Source: a virus
Length of the DNA stretch: 28,425 bases
IMG/VR virus record: IMGVR_UViG_3300024265_000174
Span: 1 to 28,425 of that record
Reading direction: 5' to 3' (one strand)
The first letter of the stretch is position 1. Each line of letters begins with the position of its first letter. Below, piece after piece: positions 8,294-16,083 of this stretch. Under the pieces are notes generated by a model. The model did no database searches. It saw nothing but the letters and a program-made list of their open reading frames with translations, and had not been told where the DNA came from. The translations under genes and the position numbers were made by a program.

Positions 8294-9153
8294 CAGACCA
8301 TGTACAGCTCCCGCCCTACGTCAGGTCTGAGATAGATACCCTGAAGGATCAGGTTCGCAAGCTAACGATAGCTGACATGAACATGAACCAGCGTAGGATC
8401 ACGAACCTAGGTCCTGCTATTGGACAATATGATGCTGTGACACTCAAGCAGCTCACGGATGCTCGTGAGGTAGTTCAGCCAAGTACTCTGGTGCCTGCTA
8501 GCTACGGTGATATTATCCCACATGTTGACTCTATCTATGACCTCGGTTCCCCTACACGGTACTGGGCCTTGGCGTATATTGATAAGGTCAACATTGATGC
8601 CCGTTATTATCTCAGTATAAGTGGTACTACCACCTACCTGTTCTTCGATACAGCAGGGTCCAATGACTACATGTCGTTTAGTCGATCCACTAACGTCTTA
8701 AGCTTTACTATCGCGGGTACTGCAGCACTCAAGATCGCTGATACTGCTACTACATCCTACAACGATATTGTCCCATCCGCCGATGACTTATACAAGTGTG
8801 GGATAGACGGCAAGAGGTGGGATGAAGTATGGGCAGCTAACGGGACCATCCAGACTTCGGGGCGAAAGAAGAAGGAGAACATTGCAGACAGTGTCCTAGG
8901 GCTTGATTTTGTCCAGAGGCTCCAGCCTAGAAGCTACAACTGGAAGGATGGATTGGATACTGAGAGGAAGCACCAAGGCCTAGTAGCAGAGGAACTAGAA
9001 GTAGCACTTGAGGGAGAAGAGTTCGGGGGCCTATACAATGAGGGTGAGACCCCAGGTCTGTGTTACGCGGAGTTCACACCAGTGCTCATAAAAGCGATCA
9101 ACGACATTGTGAGTAGACTCAAGGACAAAGGTATAGACATTAAGGAGACATGA
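8290..9153 (+). CDS. Tail spike/fibre with C-terminal S74 intramolecular chaperone
   Basis: A 287-residue receptor-binding-type protein. The N-terminus carries the fibre motif 'MNMNQRRITNLGPAIGQYDAVTLKQL' in broken form (residues 30-55). Two similar beta segments follow (YGDIIPHVDSIYDLGSPTRYW at 72-92 and YNDIVPSADDLYKCGIDGKRW at 157-177). The C-terminus is a peptidase S74 / endosialidase chaperone domain: TSGRKKKENI at 189-198, then LQPRSYNW, RKHQGLVAEEL and YAEFTPVLIKAINDI. In known S74 domains a Ser and a Lys five residues later drive self-cleavage; S190 and K195 keep that spacing, though the usual Asp after the Ser is Gly191. Cleavage would release the last 98 residues after trimer assembly. 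The start overlaps the giant tail gene by ATGA. Confidence 0.88.
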   Translation: MTDHVQLPPYVRSEIDTLKDQVRKLTIADMNMNQRRITNLGPAIGQYDAVTLKQLTDAREVVQPSTLVPASYGDIIPHVDSIYDLGSPTRYWALAYIDKVNIDARYYLSISGTTTYLFFDTAGSNDYMSFSRSTNVLSFTIAGTAALKIADTATTSYNDIVPSADDLYKCGIDGKRWDEVWAANGTIQTSGRKKKENIADSVLGLDFVQRLQPRSYNWKDGLDTERKHQGLVAEELEVALEGEEFGGLYNEGETPGLCYAEFTPVLIKAINDIVSRLKDKGIDIKET

Positions 9154-9338
9154 TGGAGTTTTCCAAGGAAGAGCTGGAGCTGCTAGCAGCCGTCATGGCA
9201 GCTGAGGAACAGACACTCAATTTCCTGAGCCAGAAGGTGCCTGGCCTCGACGTCACGGAGCATAGACTGAAGCTCCTGGTCCTGCGCCAGAGAATGCTTG
9301 AGGAGTTGAAAACTCTGGGTCCAAAAGCAGTAGAATAG
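9153..9338 (+). CDS. Small helical protein, 61 aa
   Basis: A short, almost wholly alpha-helical acidic protein (MEFSKEELELLAAVMAAEEQ, then EHRLKLLVLRQRMLEEL) with heptad-like leucines, probably a small coiled-coil dimer. I chose the ATG at 9153 because GGAG (9144-9147) is 5 nt upstream, whereas the ATG at 9150 would be only 2 nt away. The start overlaps the TGA of the spike gene. No family is recognised. Small helical proteins beside spike genes can be assembly chaperones, but that is only a guess. Confidence 0.65.
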   Translation: MEFSKEELELLAAVMAAEEQTLNFLSQKVPGLDVTEHRLKLLVLRQRMLEELKTLGPKAVE

Positions 9339-9354
9339 TAGCAGGAGGTGGACC

Positions 9355-9639
9355 GTGCCCAAGAAGCCAAAGCAGATAACCCCCAAGGATGCAGAGTATG
9401 ATGTCCTTGTAAAGGGTGATAGCGGTCAGGTGATCGGAAAGGGTGTCATCAGTGTTGGTAACACCGTCACTGTCTCTATGAGTCAGACCTTCGGTGGCAA
9501 TGTCGCTGGTGTGTTAGTAAGCCCAGTCATAGCTGACATTGAAGTCCTGCGTGGCTTCGTTGAGGCAGCCTACGAGATCCGAGGGACAACACTATGTGAG
9601 GAACTATGTCCTTGCCCTGAGTGTCCTGAGTGCCCGTAA
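9355..9639 (+). CDS. Small beta protein with Cys-Pro tail, 94 aa
   Basis: GTG start at 9355, placed by AGGAGG about 7 nt upstream. The body reads as a small beta barrel (EYDVLVKGDSGQVIGKG, VGNTVTVSMSQTFGGNVAGV) followed by a helix (IEVLRGFVEAAYEI). It ends in CEELCPCPECPECP, five cysteines in the last fourteen residues, alternating with proline. Such a tail could bind metal or form disulfides in the virion. The tail is read directly from the DNA up to the TAA at 9637-9639, so it is not a downstream misreading. No family recognised; position between spike and ejection-type genes suggests a minor virion component. Confidence 0.72.
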   Translation: MPKKPKQITPKDAEYDVLVKGDSGQVIGKGVISVGNTVTVSMSQTFGGNVAGVLVSPVIADIEVLRGFVEAAYEIRGTTLCEELCPCPECPECP

Positions 9640-9653
9640 GGTAGGAGGATATT

Positions 9654-10574
9654 ATGGTCTTGTACAGCGGCACTGTGTCTAGTATAGCTATAGTTCTTGT
9701 GTGCGCTGTCCCCTGCTGGGTGGCAGCAGCTGCTACAGCAGCAGCAGCTCTTATGAGCTGGTGGGGCTCCCGCAAAGCTAGCCAGCAGAAGCGAGTACCT
9801 ACCAAGTACACAGGGGCCGACTATGGATTCGGCGCCGGTAGTGACATGAGCAAGTGGCTGGAGACTGGGTACTACCCTGACCAGGGTCCTACAACCTCTT
9901 CTACGAGCGGTAGTTCTTCGTCAAGCGGGTTCAGCAACACTGTTGGCCAAGAGAAGATCAAGCCTACCTATCACTATGGGTCACAGCCTACAGTCGAAGC
10001 TCTCATCCCCTTTATGAACACCCTACTTGGCAAGGGTGGTACTGTCACCCCAGCCGAAGAGATGGGTGTAGTCAACCGCATGGCCCGTACAACTGAGCAG
10101 GCCAAAGACGCCAGCCTCGACAGACTGACCAGTCTAGGTCTAGGGGGCTCCCCGCAACTACGAGCTTCGGTCGGGTCTACTACTGATCAGACTCTTGCAC
10201 AGGCATTGTCTGACTACCGTAGTCGGATCCCAGAGGTATCTCGTGCTAGAGGTATAGAGGGTATGAACACTGTCGGCCAGCTTCTGAAGGCCCTCTTCCA
10301 GGGGTCACAGAAGGACTTCTGGAGCAACACGACAACAGGGAGCAGCTCATCCAGTAGCTCTAGGACGGTGTCTGATGCTCCTCCACGGTTTGACCCCTCA
10401 GGAGCTATGAGCTGGGGAGTAGGTCCACCAGGGCCACAGGGTACGAACTGGCAAAGTGGGTTGGGGAAGATACTATCTTTGTTTGCTGCGTATCAGGCAT
10501 CGAAGCCGGGAGGGCCGAAGAAGCCGACGCCAGTGACACCCCCTTCCAGCATTCCGCCGTCGATCCACGTTTAG
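9654..10574 (+). CDS. Membrane-anchored internal virion-like protein, 306 aa
   Basis: The N-terminus contains a long hydrophobic Ala-rich segment (about residues 10-36, IAIVLVCAVPCWVAAAATAAAALMSWW) followed by basic residues, so a transmembrane helix or signal anchor is clear. Two Ser-rich linkers (STSGSSSSSG near 85-95 and GSSSSSSS near 225-235) flank a helical middle domain (TPAEEMGVVNRMARTTEQAKDASLDRL). The C-terminus is Pro-rich. The strong site TAGGAGGATATT lies just before the ATG and is nearly repeated before the next gene. Short-tailed phages store ejection proteins with hydrophobic ends in the capsid and release them into the host envelope; position as the first of three such genes fits that role. 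No sequence family is assigned. Confidence 0.7.
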   Translation: MVLYSGTVSSIAIVLVCAVPCWVAAAATAAAALMSWWGSRKASQQKRVPTKYTGADYGFGAGSDMSKWLETGYYPDQGPTTSSTSGSSSSSGFSNTVGQEKIKPTYHYGSQPTVEALIPFMNTLLGKGGTVTPAEEMGVVNRMARTTEQAKDASLDRLTSLGLGGSPQLRASVGSTTDQTLAQALSDYRSRIPEVSRARGIEGMNTVGQLLKALFQGSQKDFWSNTTTGSSSSSSSRTVSDAPPRFDPSGAMSWGVGPPGPQGTNWQSGLGKILSLFAAYQASKPGGPKKPTPVTPPSSIPPSIHV

Positions 10575-10583
10575 GAGGATAGT

Positions 10584-12059
10584 ATGGGTATCGCACAGAT
10601 CATGGCTAGCGCACCTCCGCCGCCGGACCCGTTTGAGCAGTTGATGCAGATGATCCAGATGATTCAGCAGGCTCAGGCACGGCGGCAGCAGCAAGAGGCA
10701 CAGGACACACGGTTTGCTCAGAGGGAGAAGGAGCTAGGATTCCAAGCGGAGCAGATGGAGCTGTCTAGGAGGGCGCAAGAAGGGGTAGAGAGGGAGAGGT
10801 CTGAGAAGAGGGCAGAGGAGAAGTGGAATAACGACATGAAAGGGCTGCAGCTTGCCATGGAGCTAGCAAAATCGAAGGGTGAGATCGAGGCTCCCCCTCC
10901 ACATCTGACTGGAGGAGACCAAGGTCCTACCATGGATGAACCTGGCTTCCACCCTGACATTAACGTGCAGCTAGGTTCCAATCCACTCAAGGAGTTGCTA
11001 GGCCAGGACTCCGTCAACTTAAAGGTACCAGGTCTGCAACAGAAGCTTGCGGTGATGGCAGCTGAGCAGCAAGCCCAGAGACCCCTTGCTGCAGGACATG
11101 AGATCGGTGGACCTGGGGCAGGTATCATCAACGCTCTCCTAGGGAAGTCTGAAGCTGGTGAAGGTGTAGGAGTAACACCTGGTGACGTACTATCTGGGCC
11201 AGCAGCTAGCGCAATCCCTGGGTTGGCAGGCATGAAGAAAGCAGAGATGACTCAGCAGAACACCCAAGCCCGACTAGCCCAAGGAGAGCGGAGGCTCGGG
11301 CTAGCCGAAAAGAAGTTCGATGCGACCTACTTCGACAAGGACGATAAGGGTGACATGGCCTATGCCAAAGGCATAGCTGACAAAGCTGCATCCAACATGT
11401 TCGAGGGTGGTCTTGCTGATGCTCTGACTGCTGCTGAGAGGTACAGGAAGGGAGCGAGCGCTGGTGTTCTAGCGGCACTCGGCGATAGGATTGCTCTACC
11501 TGGGGACATGAAGAAGGACAAGCGTGCGTTCGATACTGTTGATGGCTACCTCAATAAGCTAGAGCGTCTCATGGATAACTTCTACGAGGCTAAGGCAAGT
11601 AACGCTAGTACCTATCGTAAAGGTATGGAGGCTAAAGCTCTCAAGGGCTTCATCGAAGCTTCTGCTGCTCAGGTAGTGAAGTCCTTCGGCGACCGAGGTA
11701 GGCTGTCCGACCAGGATCTCATCAGAGCGCTCGAGGCACTGCCTGGCTACTGGTCCATGTTCGTAGATGAGGAGTTCGGTCGCAAACAGTTGGAGATACT
11801 CCGCACTAATGCCATGGAGGGCAAGGAACGCTACTTCAGGGACAACCTAGGGGACTTGAACTTCAAGGGGGGCAAGTTCGTTGTGTCGCCATACGACAAT
11901 GACAACCCCTGGCTGCTAGAGCTGAGGAAGGAGCACAATCTATCTACACCAGGTCCACGCTCCCAGACCAAGATAGAGTCTAGCCCGATGTTAGGTTCGA
12001 CAAGAACCAATGGGACCATAACTCAAGTGTTCGACGGTAACCAGTGGGTGACCCAATAA
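10584..12059 (+). CDS. Coiled-coil internal virion-like protein, 491 aa
   Basis: The N-terminal 100 residues form a Gln/Arg/Glu-rich coiled coil (MIQQAQARRQQQEAQDTRF, ELSRRAQEGVERERSEKRAEE). A Pro/Gly-rich linker follows, then a helical region (ERRLGLAEKKFDATYF, LADALTAAERYRKG, KRAFDTVDGYLNKLERLMDNFYEAK). There is no transmembrane segment and no enzyme motif. The ribosome site TAGGAGGATAG is ideal. Its TAA overlaps the ATG of the next gene. Long helical proteins placed downstream of the spike are typical of ejection/core proteins in short-tailed phages; I infer that role from position and composition. A tape-measure role is less likely at this length and gene order. Confidence 0.72.
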   Translation: MGIAQIMASAPPPPDPFEQLMQMIQMIQQAQARRQQQEAQDTRFAQREKELGFQAEQMELSRRAQEGVERERSEKRAEEKWNNDMKGLQLAMELAKSKGEIEAPPPHLTGGDQGPTMDEPGFHPDINVQLGSNPLKELLGQDSVNLKVPGLQQKLAVMAAEQQAQRPLAAGHEIGGPGAGIINALLGKSEAGEGVGVTPGDVLSGPAASAIPGLAGMKKAEMTQQNTQARLAQGERRLGLAEKKFDATYFDKDDKGDMAYAKGIADKAASNMFEGGLADALTAAERYRKGASAGVLAALGDRIALPGDMKKDKRAFDTVDGYLNKLERLMDNFYEAKASNASTYRKGMEAKALKGFIEASAAQVVKSFGDRGRLSDQDLIRALEALPGYWSMFVDEEFGRKQLEILRTNAMEGKERYFRDNLGDLNFKGGKFVVSPYDNDNPWLLELRKEHNLSTPGPRSQTKIESSPMLGSTRTNGTITQVFDGNQWVTQ

Positions 12060-14161
12060 TGCCACAGGAAGGTTGGACATACTCTGATCCTCTGCCAGGA
12101 CCAGTGCCTACCCCTGGCCCCGAACCGACGCCTGGGGCGCCTGCTGCTGGCCCCCTAGGGTCTGCACAGGCACTCGGTAGCATGGGAAGCGGGATCATGG
12201 AGCTTCTGCAAGGGCTGTTCAGCTCGCTGCCCCAGCTGGGCCAGCCTGTGCCCACAGCTGGCGGGAACACCATGCCGCAGCTGCCCATGGGGGGCTCCAT
12301 GCCCATGAACGCCCTTGAGCGCATCCTCGGGGGCATGGCTAGCCAGTCTGGTGAGCGCATCGGTGAGGCCATGGAGCCTACCACTGCTGAAGGAGGCCAC
12401 AAATCGGACATCGACAGGGTTCTCCAGCTCCTGCAGGCGATACCCATCGCGGGCGACATAGGGACTGACGTCGCGAAGGCAGGGGCTGGCGTAGGGAAGG
12501 CTGCCTTCGACCCCTCAGGGATGAGCAGGGAGGAGCAGGAGGAGATGTACAAGCTCATCGGGCGGCTAGGAGGAGAGCTGGCCCCAAGCGGAACGTCCAT
12601 CTTCGGTAAGGCCAAAGGGCCTGCTGCAGCTGCCGCCAAGCGTACCGTGATGCCTCCCAAGACTCCACCCACCTCCACAGCTAGCCTAGGGCCTGAGGAT
12701 CTCCCCAGGCCAGGGGAGAGGATGTCCCCCAGAGGGTCTCTCAAGGATGTCAAGGCTGCTGAGCAGGCAGTCCCGCTCTCACTAGCTCAGAAGACCCAGA
12801 GTGAGGCACTCCAGTCAGTCGAGGCAGCTCTTGGAGGCTCAATTACGGGTGCCAAGCCCTTCAACGAACTCCGGGGAGCAGCACACAAGGCAGTCGGGGA
12901 TCTAGTCGAAAGCGTCAGGGATCTGATGATCAAGACGAAGGACGGCACCCCGGGCCGCTTCCAGCATGGGGACGACATGATAGATGCGTTCGAGGATGGC
13001 ATGCGGACGTTGAAGGGTAGGTACGATAAACTCTACGATCCAATCTGGACTAAGCACGGTAGTACAACAGTAAGCCTTAGGGGCACCGAGCTAGAGAAGG
13101 TTGCTGCTAGGTTGAGGCAGGAGATATCAGGCTTGCTCGCGAAGATGCCAGAGATGCAGCCAGTGATGGATAGTCTCAACAAGATCCTAGGCCCGCATGT
13201 ACCGAACCGTGGTGGGATCAGAGCACCTGGTGTGAAGTCAACTATCTGGAATCTACACAATAGTAAGGGTGTAGTCGGTAAGCTCATCGACAGCACCAAG
13301 GTGCCAACAGCTGGGCGCTGGAAGGAAGAGCTATACAGAGCCTTCGACGATACTCTTATAGACATGCTTAAGAAACAGCCTGGTGGGGCAAAGGCAGCGA
13401 GTGACTATGGTCGCGGTGCCAAGTTGTGGGCGGAAGCTCATGAGATCGCTGATGACAAATTCATCAAGGCGGTCATTGAGTCAGGGGACTCTGGAGTAAC
13501 CTCAAGGCTCGTCTCCGAGTTGTCCCCCGACAAAATAGCAACGATGCACCGCATGGTGGGCAACAAGGCATGGCAGCACACCCAGCGACGTATCTTTGAG
13601 GACATACTCGATAAGGCTAAGACCGACGTAACAATGTCTCTAGGCGACCTAATTGGTGAGCACATGATCGGCATCAATGTCAGAGAAGTGACCCACTCTG
13701 GCAAAGCCCTGAGGAAGCAGTCCTATGACGTCTTAGGTGATGAAAGGATGAAGGCTATCTTCTCGCGTGAGCAGAGGGTGGGCCTCCATCGGCTAGCAAG
13801 GACAATGGACAGGCTTGGTACTGGCGGTGCCAACAGTATCAATGGCATGATGATCAACGCAGCCATCTTCTACAAGGGGCTCCGAGCTACCACGGCACTC
13901 AGTGCAGGAGCCGCAGCTATGACTGGAGTTGGCTTGATCGCTCCGAGGGTTGTAGCTAGAGTGCTCACGTCTCAGAAGGGCATGAACGCCCTTGAGAAGT
14001 TGTGGAGGCACGCCAAGGGGTCTGCGAACATCGCCAAGCTCGCGGCGACCGACAAGACCATCGCAACTGCAGCTACCCAGCTAGGTAGATTGATTGCACA
14101 GGCTCAGAAGGACGAGGAGAGGGAGACCAAGATGGACACCCTTGGCCTCCCCCCACTCTAG
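12059..14161 (+). CDS. Large internal virion-like protein, 700 aa
   Basis: The last clear gene of the structural block. Residues 1-100 are Pro/Gly/Met-rich and low-complexity. Residues 190-580 are mostly helical (LKDVKAAEQAVPLSLAQK, FEDGMRTLKGRYDKLYDPIW, LEKVAARLRQEISGLLAKM). Near residues 590-630 a hydrophobic Ala/Gly stretch (MINAAIFYKGLRATTALSAG onwards) could enter a membrane. No transglycosylase or peptidase motif is seen. I take the ATG at 12059, which shares a base with the upstream TAA as at several other junctions here; a GTG at 12044 would add five residues and has no better ribosome site. An ejection-channel protein is the most likely role, by size, position and hydrophobic segment. 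Confidence 0.72.
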   Translation: MPQEGWTYSDPLPGPVPTPGPEPTPGAPAAGPLGSAQALGSMGSGIMELLQGLFSSLPQLGQPVPTAGGNTMPQLPMGGSMPMNALERILGGMASQSGERIGEAMEPTTAEGGHKSDIDRVLQLLQAIPIAGDIGTDVAKAGAGVGKAAFDPSGMSREEQEEMYKLIGRLGGELAPSGTSIFGKAKGPAAAAAKRTVMPPKTPPTSTASLGPEDLPRPGERMSPRGSLKDVKAAEQAVPLSLAQKTQSEALQSVEAALGGSITGAKPFNELRGAAHKAVGDLVESVRDLMIKTKDGTPGRFQHGDDMIDAFEDGMRTLKGRYDKLYDPIWTKHGSTTVSLRGTELEKVAARLRQEISGLLAKMPEMQPVMDSLNKILGPHVPNRGGIRAPGVKSTIWNLHNSKGVVGKLIDSTKVPTAGRWKEELYRAFDDTLIDMLKKQPGGAKAASDYGRGAKLWAEAHEIADDKFIKAVIESGDSGVTSRLVSELSPDKIATMHRMVGNKAWQHTQRRIFEDILDKAKTDVTMSLGDLIGEHMIGINVREVTHSGKALRKQSYDVLGDERMKAIFSREQRVGLHRLARTMDRLGTGGANSINGMMINAAIFYKGLRATTALSAGAAAMTGVGLIAPRVVARVLTSQKGMNALEKLWRHAKGSANIAKLAATDKTIATAATQLGRLIAQAQKDEERETKMDTLGLPPL

Positions 14162-14167
14162 GCTGAC

Positions 14168-14419
14168 ATGATAGACCAGACAACGAAGTACATAGTCGCC
14201 AGGATCAACACTATCATGCCTAGCAGTGCTATCACTGACAGCAAGTCGTCGAGGAACTTCATAGCCTATAATCTGCCGCCTATCCAAGCGTACAGAGCGA
14301 CTACCACCACCGACAGTATAGCCGCTAGCGTGAGTCCCATCGCCCAGATAACAACAGGGAACCTCCAGCGCTCCCACAGCATCAGTTACCTCCACTCACC
14401 CGTAGATGTGGAGCCTTGA
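14168..14419 (+). CDS. Possible small gene at the convergence point, 83 aa
   Basis: An open frame follows the 700-residue gene by a few bases and runs into the convergent - strand gene, overlapping its 3' end by 38 nt. The product (MIDQTTKYIVARINTIMPSS, then many Thr/Ser/Ile) has plausible composition and reads like a small virion protein. The ribosome site is weak (TAGG about 6 nt before the ATG). The opposite-strand frame here is less protein-like. If this gene is not real, the interval 14162-14381 between the blocks holds only a weak CAGTG-CTAT-CACTG hairpin. Confidence 0.42.
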   Translation: MIDQTTKYIVARINTIMPSSAITDSKSSRNFIAYNLPPIQAYRATTTTDSIAASVSPIAQITTGNLQRSHSISYLHSPVDVEP

Positions 14420-14735
14420 CCTTCTTCTCCAGAGCTACAGACTCGGCAGACTTGATGAGCCTCGGTGCTACCTTATGCTCGATCAGGTACCGCGTGAACT
14501 TGTCGCGGTCGAAGCTCTCGTAGGCTGCGTCTACTATCATGGTGACCTTGAACTCATTAGCTACGATGCTATAGATGTCCTCCCGAGCCATAGCACCCAT
14601 GATCTTAGCCGACAGCTTACGGATCTTGGCCTCTAGGATCTTCTTGTCTTCAGCCAGTGCCTGACGCTGGGTGACCATCCGGTCTACCCCTGCCCTCTTC
14701 AGGTTGCGCTGTGCGACAATCTCGTCAGTGCTCAT
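14382..14735 (-). CDS. Coiled-coil plus beta-hairpin phage protein, 117 aa
   Basis: Good ribosome site (AAGGAGT five bases before the ATG). Residues 1-50 are helical and charged (LAEDKKILEAKIRKLSAKI). A beta hairpin (IVANEFKVTMIVDAAYESF) and a helix (DRDKFTRYLIEHKV) follow, and the protein ends APHLRVSGGN. This helix, hairpin and 'pxLRV' ending recurs in small early-gene phage proteins of unknown or nuclease-associated function; that resemblance is from memory and unconfirmed. The start overlaps the upstream stop by 4 nt. It is the last gene of the - strand block. Confidence 0.75.
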   Translation of the reverse strand: MSTDEIVAQRNLKRAGVDRMVTQRQALAEDKKILEAKIRKLSAKIMGAMAREDIYSIVANEFKVTMIVDAAYESFDRDKFTRYLIEHKVAPRLIKSAESVALEKKVKAPHLRVSGGN

Positions 14736-15073
14736 TGCTTACTCCTTGCGTCGAGGTGCCTCTTATACTGAGCCAAGCTCATACCAGTCTTCTGGGCGTC
14801 AGTGTCATCCCACATGACAACCCCTGGAGAATCCTGCTGCTCATTGCTCTCGCCTCTCTCGTCAAAGGAGTCGTACCCGGTGATAGGGCTCTCCTCTCTA
14901 CCCCAAGTGTTACTCTTGTCGATGTACCCCCCTACCCCTATCTTCTGGCTAGGGTACAGTCCTGCGTCAGCACCAACATCGGAGATCCTCTTCCACTTCC
15001 CAGGCAGCAACTGGCGTACGAATCCAATCAGCTTCTGCCACCACTTCCACTTCTTCTCAATTATCACAGTCAT
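14732..15073 (-). CDS. Protein with N-terminal cationic amphipathic helix, 113 aa
   Basis: Strong ribosome site GGAGGTAGACA before the ATG. The first 28 residues contain WKWWQKLIGFVRQLLPGKWK, a Trp/Lys-rich amphipathic helix like those of membrane-active peptides. The rest is acidic and probably disordered (REESPITGYDSFDERGESNE), closing with MSLAQYKRHLDARSKQ. There is no true transmembrane span. A peripheral membrane role, for example in lysis or superinfection control, is possible but is only inferred from the helix. The stop overlaps the next start by 4 nt and the gene overlaps its upstream neighbour by 17 nt. Confidence 0.72.
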   Translation of the reverse strand: MTVIIEKKWKWWQKLIGFVRQLLPGKWKRISDVGADAGLYPSQKIGVGGYIDKSNTWGREESPITGYDSFDERGESNEQQDSPGVVMWDDTDAQKTGMSLAQYKRHLDARSKQ

Positions 15074-15293
15074 TGTCTACCTCCTTAGTGTCCTTCTTAG
15101 TGAAAGGGACAAACTGCCCACACGACCTACTCTGGCGGAATGTTCGTGGGTACTTCGTAGCTGGGCCAATGTTATTATCCCATGCACCCGTGACCTCCAC
15201 AACCTCAACGATCTGAGGTGGCATACAGAAGCACAGGCCGAGATTACTATCACGACCCTCCCAGTGGGCACATGCCCCACATTTATTGTTCAC
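15057..15293 (-). CDS. Small Cys-rich protein, 78 aa
   Basis: GTG start, supported by AGGAG seven bases upstream. The N-terminus carries CGACAHWEGRDSNLGLCFC, and a later SCGQFVPF gives a possible final ligand. The pattern of paired cysteines suggests a small zinc or iron binding fold, though the spacing is not a classical zinc ribbon. No family is named. The gene overlaps the next by 17 nt, in line with the coupled layout of the block. A longer alternative frame on the same strand (15077-15280) lacks a ribosome site and was left out. Confidence 0.68.
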   Translation of the reverse strand: MNNKCGACAHWEGRDSNLGLCFCMPPQIVEVVEVTGAWDNNIGPATKYPRTFRQSRSCGQFVPFTKKDTKEVDNDCDN

Positions 15294-15322
15294 TACTATT
15301 CTCCTTTTTAGCTGACATTGTT

Positions 15323-15664
15323 CTACCTATTCCCTTCCCAGACCATGACAATATTCTGTGTGTCGTGCCCCCAAACCTCCTCAGAGGGACCTGGGAAGAG
15401 CCTCCAGTGACTGTTGGGTGTCGGTGGAACATCAGGCCAGTAGCTCAGGTGCCCCCACCTACCTATCTTCCTATTGAGTGAAGCGGTGTAGATGACTCCA
15501 TCTTCGCAGCTGATGACCATCACGTACTCCCCGGTCCAGTAGACGTCCTTGATCTTCTCCGGGATTGATAGGCCCATAGGCCTAGGGCCATAGTCTTGAG
15601 CTACAAGTGATGCAGGAACAGCAGCCAGTCCTGCAGCTAGGAGCCCTCTTCGATTAACTTCCAT
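15323..15664 (-). CDS. Exported protein with Tat-type signal peptide, 113 aa
   Basis: The protein starts MEVNRRGLLAAGLAAVPAS and continues LVAQDY: a twin arginine, a hydrophobic Ala/Leu core and an A-x-A-like site (LVA before QDY). This matches a twin-arginine (Tat) signal peptide with cleavage near residue 23, and no lipobox Cys follows. The mature part (about 90 residues) has beta-type repeats with aromatic ends (IKDVYWTGEYVMVISCEDG, HDTQNIVMVWEGNR), somewhat like one or two propeller blades. The ribosome site AAGGAGGAGAG precedes the ATG. Export would place it in the periplasm or cell surface. The function is unknown. Confidence 0.75.
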   Translation of the reverse strand: MEVNRRGLLAAGLAAVPASLVAQDYGPRPMGLSIPEKIKDVYWTGEYVMVISCEDGVIYTASLNRKIGRWGHLSYWPDVPPTPNSHWRLFPGPSEEVWGHDTQNIVMVWEGNR

Positions 15665-15673
15665 CTCTCCTCC

Positions 15674-15907
15674 TTATCTTGCAATCCACAGGTCTGATGT
15701 CGCGACATGGCCCAGCAGATCGTCCGAGAGCACGTGACACTGTTGCCACATCGCCGCCGTCCGTTTGTCGATTGCGGTGAGCTGCTGGGCCTGGACGTCG
15801 CGACACATCTCCTGGCCATGACGGACCCCATAATTCCAGCAGATCGCCCCTAGTGCGGACGCAGCCCCAAGCACGAGCGCGACGCCGATGACGGTCTCAA
15901 GCCTCAA
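15674..15907 (-). CDS. Small membrane protein, 77 aa
   Basis: TTG start at 15907, directly behind the GGAGGAGG coded by the 3' end of the previous gene; stop and start overlap as TTGA. Residues 5-24 (TVIGVALVLGAASALGAICW) form one transmembrane helix. A short hydrophilic, mildly helical tail follows (RDVQAQQLTAIDKRTAAMWQ). The layout, an N-terminal anchor with a periplasmic helix, resembles an inner-membrane spanin or a small anchored accessory protein, but it is shorter than most spanins. A 64-residue frame overlapping its 3' end is a shadow. Confidence 0.65.
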   Translation of the reverse strand: MRLETVIGVALVLGAASALGAICWNYGVRHGQEMCRDVQAQQLTAIDKRTAAMWQQCHVLSDDLLGHVATSDLWIAR

Positions 15908-16083
15908 GGCTCCTCCTCCCCGGCGAGGGCACGACCGATGTCTATGTATGGAGCCAAGATCACAGCAGCTTTCTTCAGCAGCCCCGATTGGCGAGCGTTC
16001 TCCTCCTCCAGCTCCTTGATGCGGGCGAGATCCCGCTCATGTTGGATTGCAGCCTCATATAGCTGCTGCCCGACGCTACTCAT
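15904..16083 (-). CDS. Micro-gene array member E, coiled-coil protein, 59 aa
   Basis: The true start is the ATG at 16083, reached through GGAGGAGGAGACCG in the preceding gene; the longer open frame upstream is a shadow. The protein is almost one coiled coil (QHERDLARIKELEEENARQSG, about residues 15-35) followed by LLKKAAVILAPYIDIGRALAGEEEP. It shares the RIKELEE coil with three other products of this array and the RALAGEEE tail with two, with a reduced AGEEE tail in the 40-residue product. Those last codons are at the same time the ribosome site of the next gene. Stop and next start overlap as TTGA. Function unknown. Confidence 0.65.
   Translation of the reverse strand: MSSVGQQLYEAAIQHERDLARIKELEEENARQSGLLKKAAVILAPYIDIGRALAGEEEP

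Noticed and set aside
11980-12753. A 257-residue - strand frame opposite the start of the 700-residue virion gene
   Set aside because: No ribosome site; Pro/Ala/Ser-rich product mirrors the low-complexity + strand coding; all neighbours are on the + strand.
14218-14240. CAGTG-CTAT-CACTG hairpin as terminator between the convergent blocks
   Set aside because: The stem is only five pairs and no T-run follows on either strand.
14802-15311. A 169-residue + strand frame in the convergent region
   Set aside because: Three - strand genes across the same bases each have a strong ribosome site and coupled ends; the + product has no recognisable pattern.
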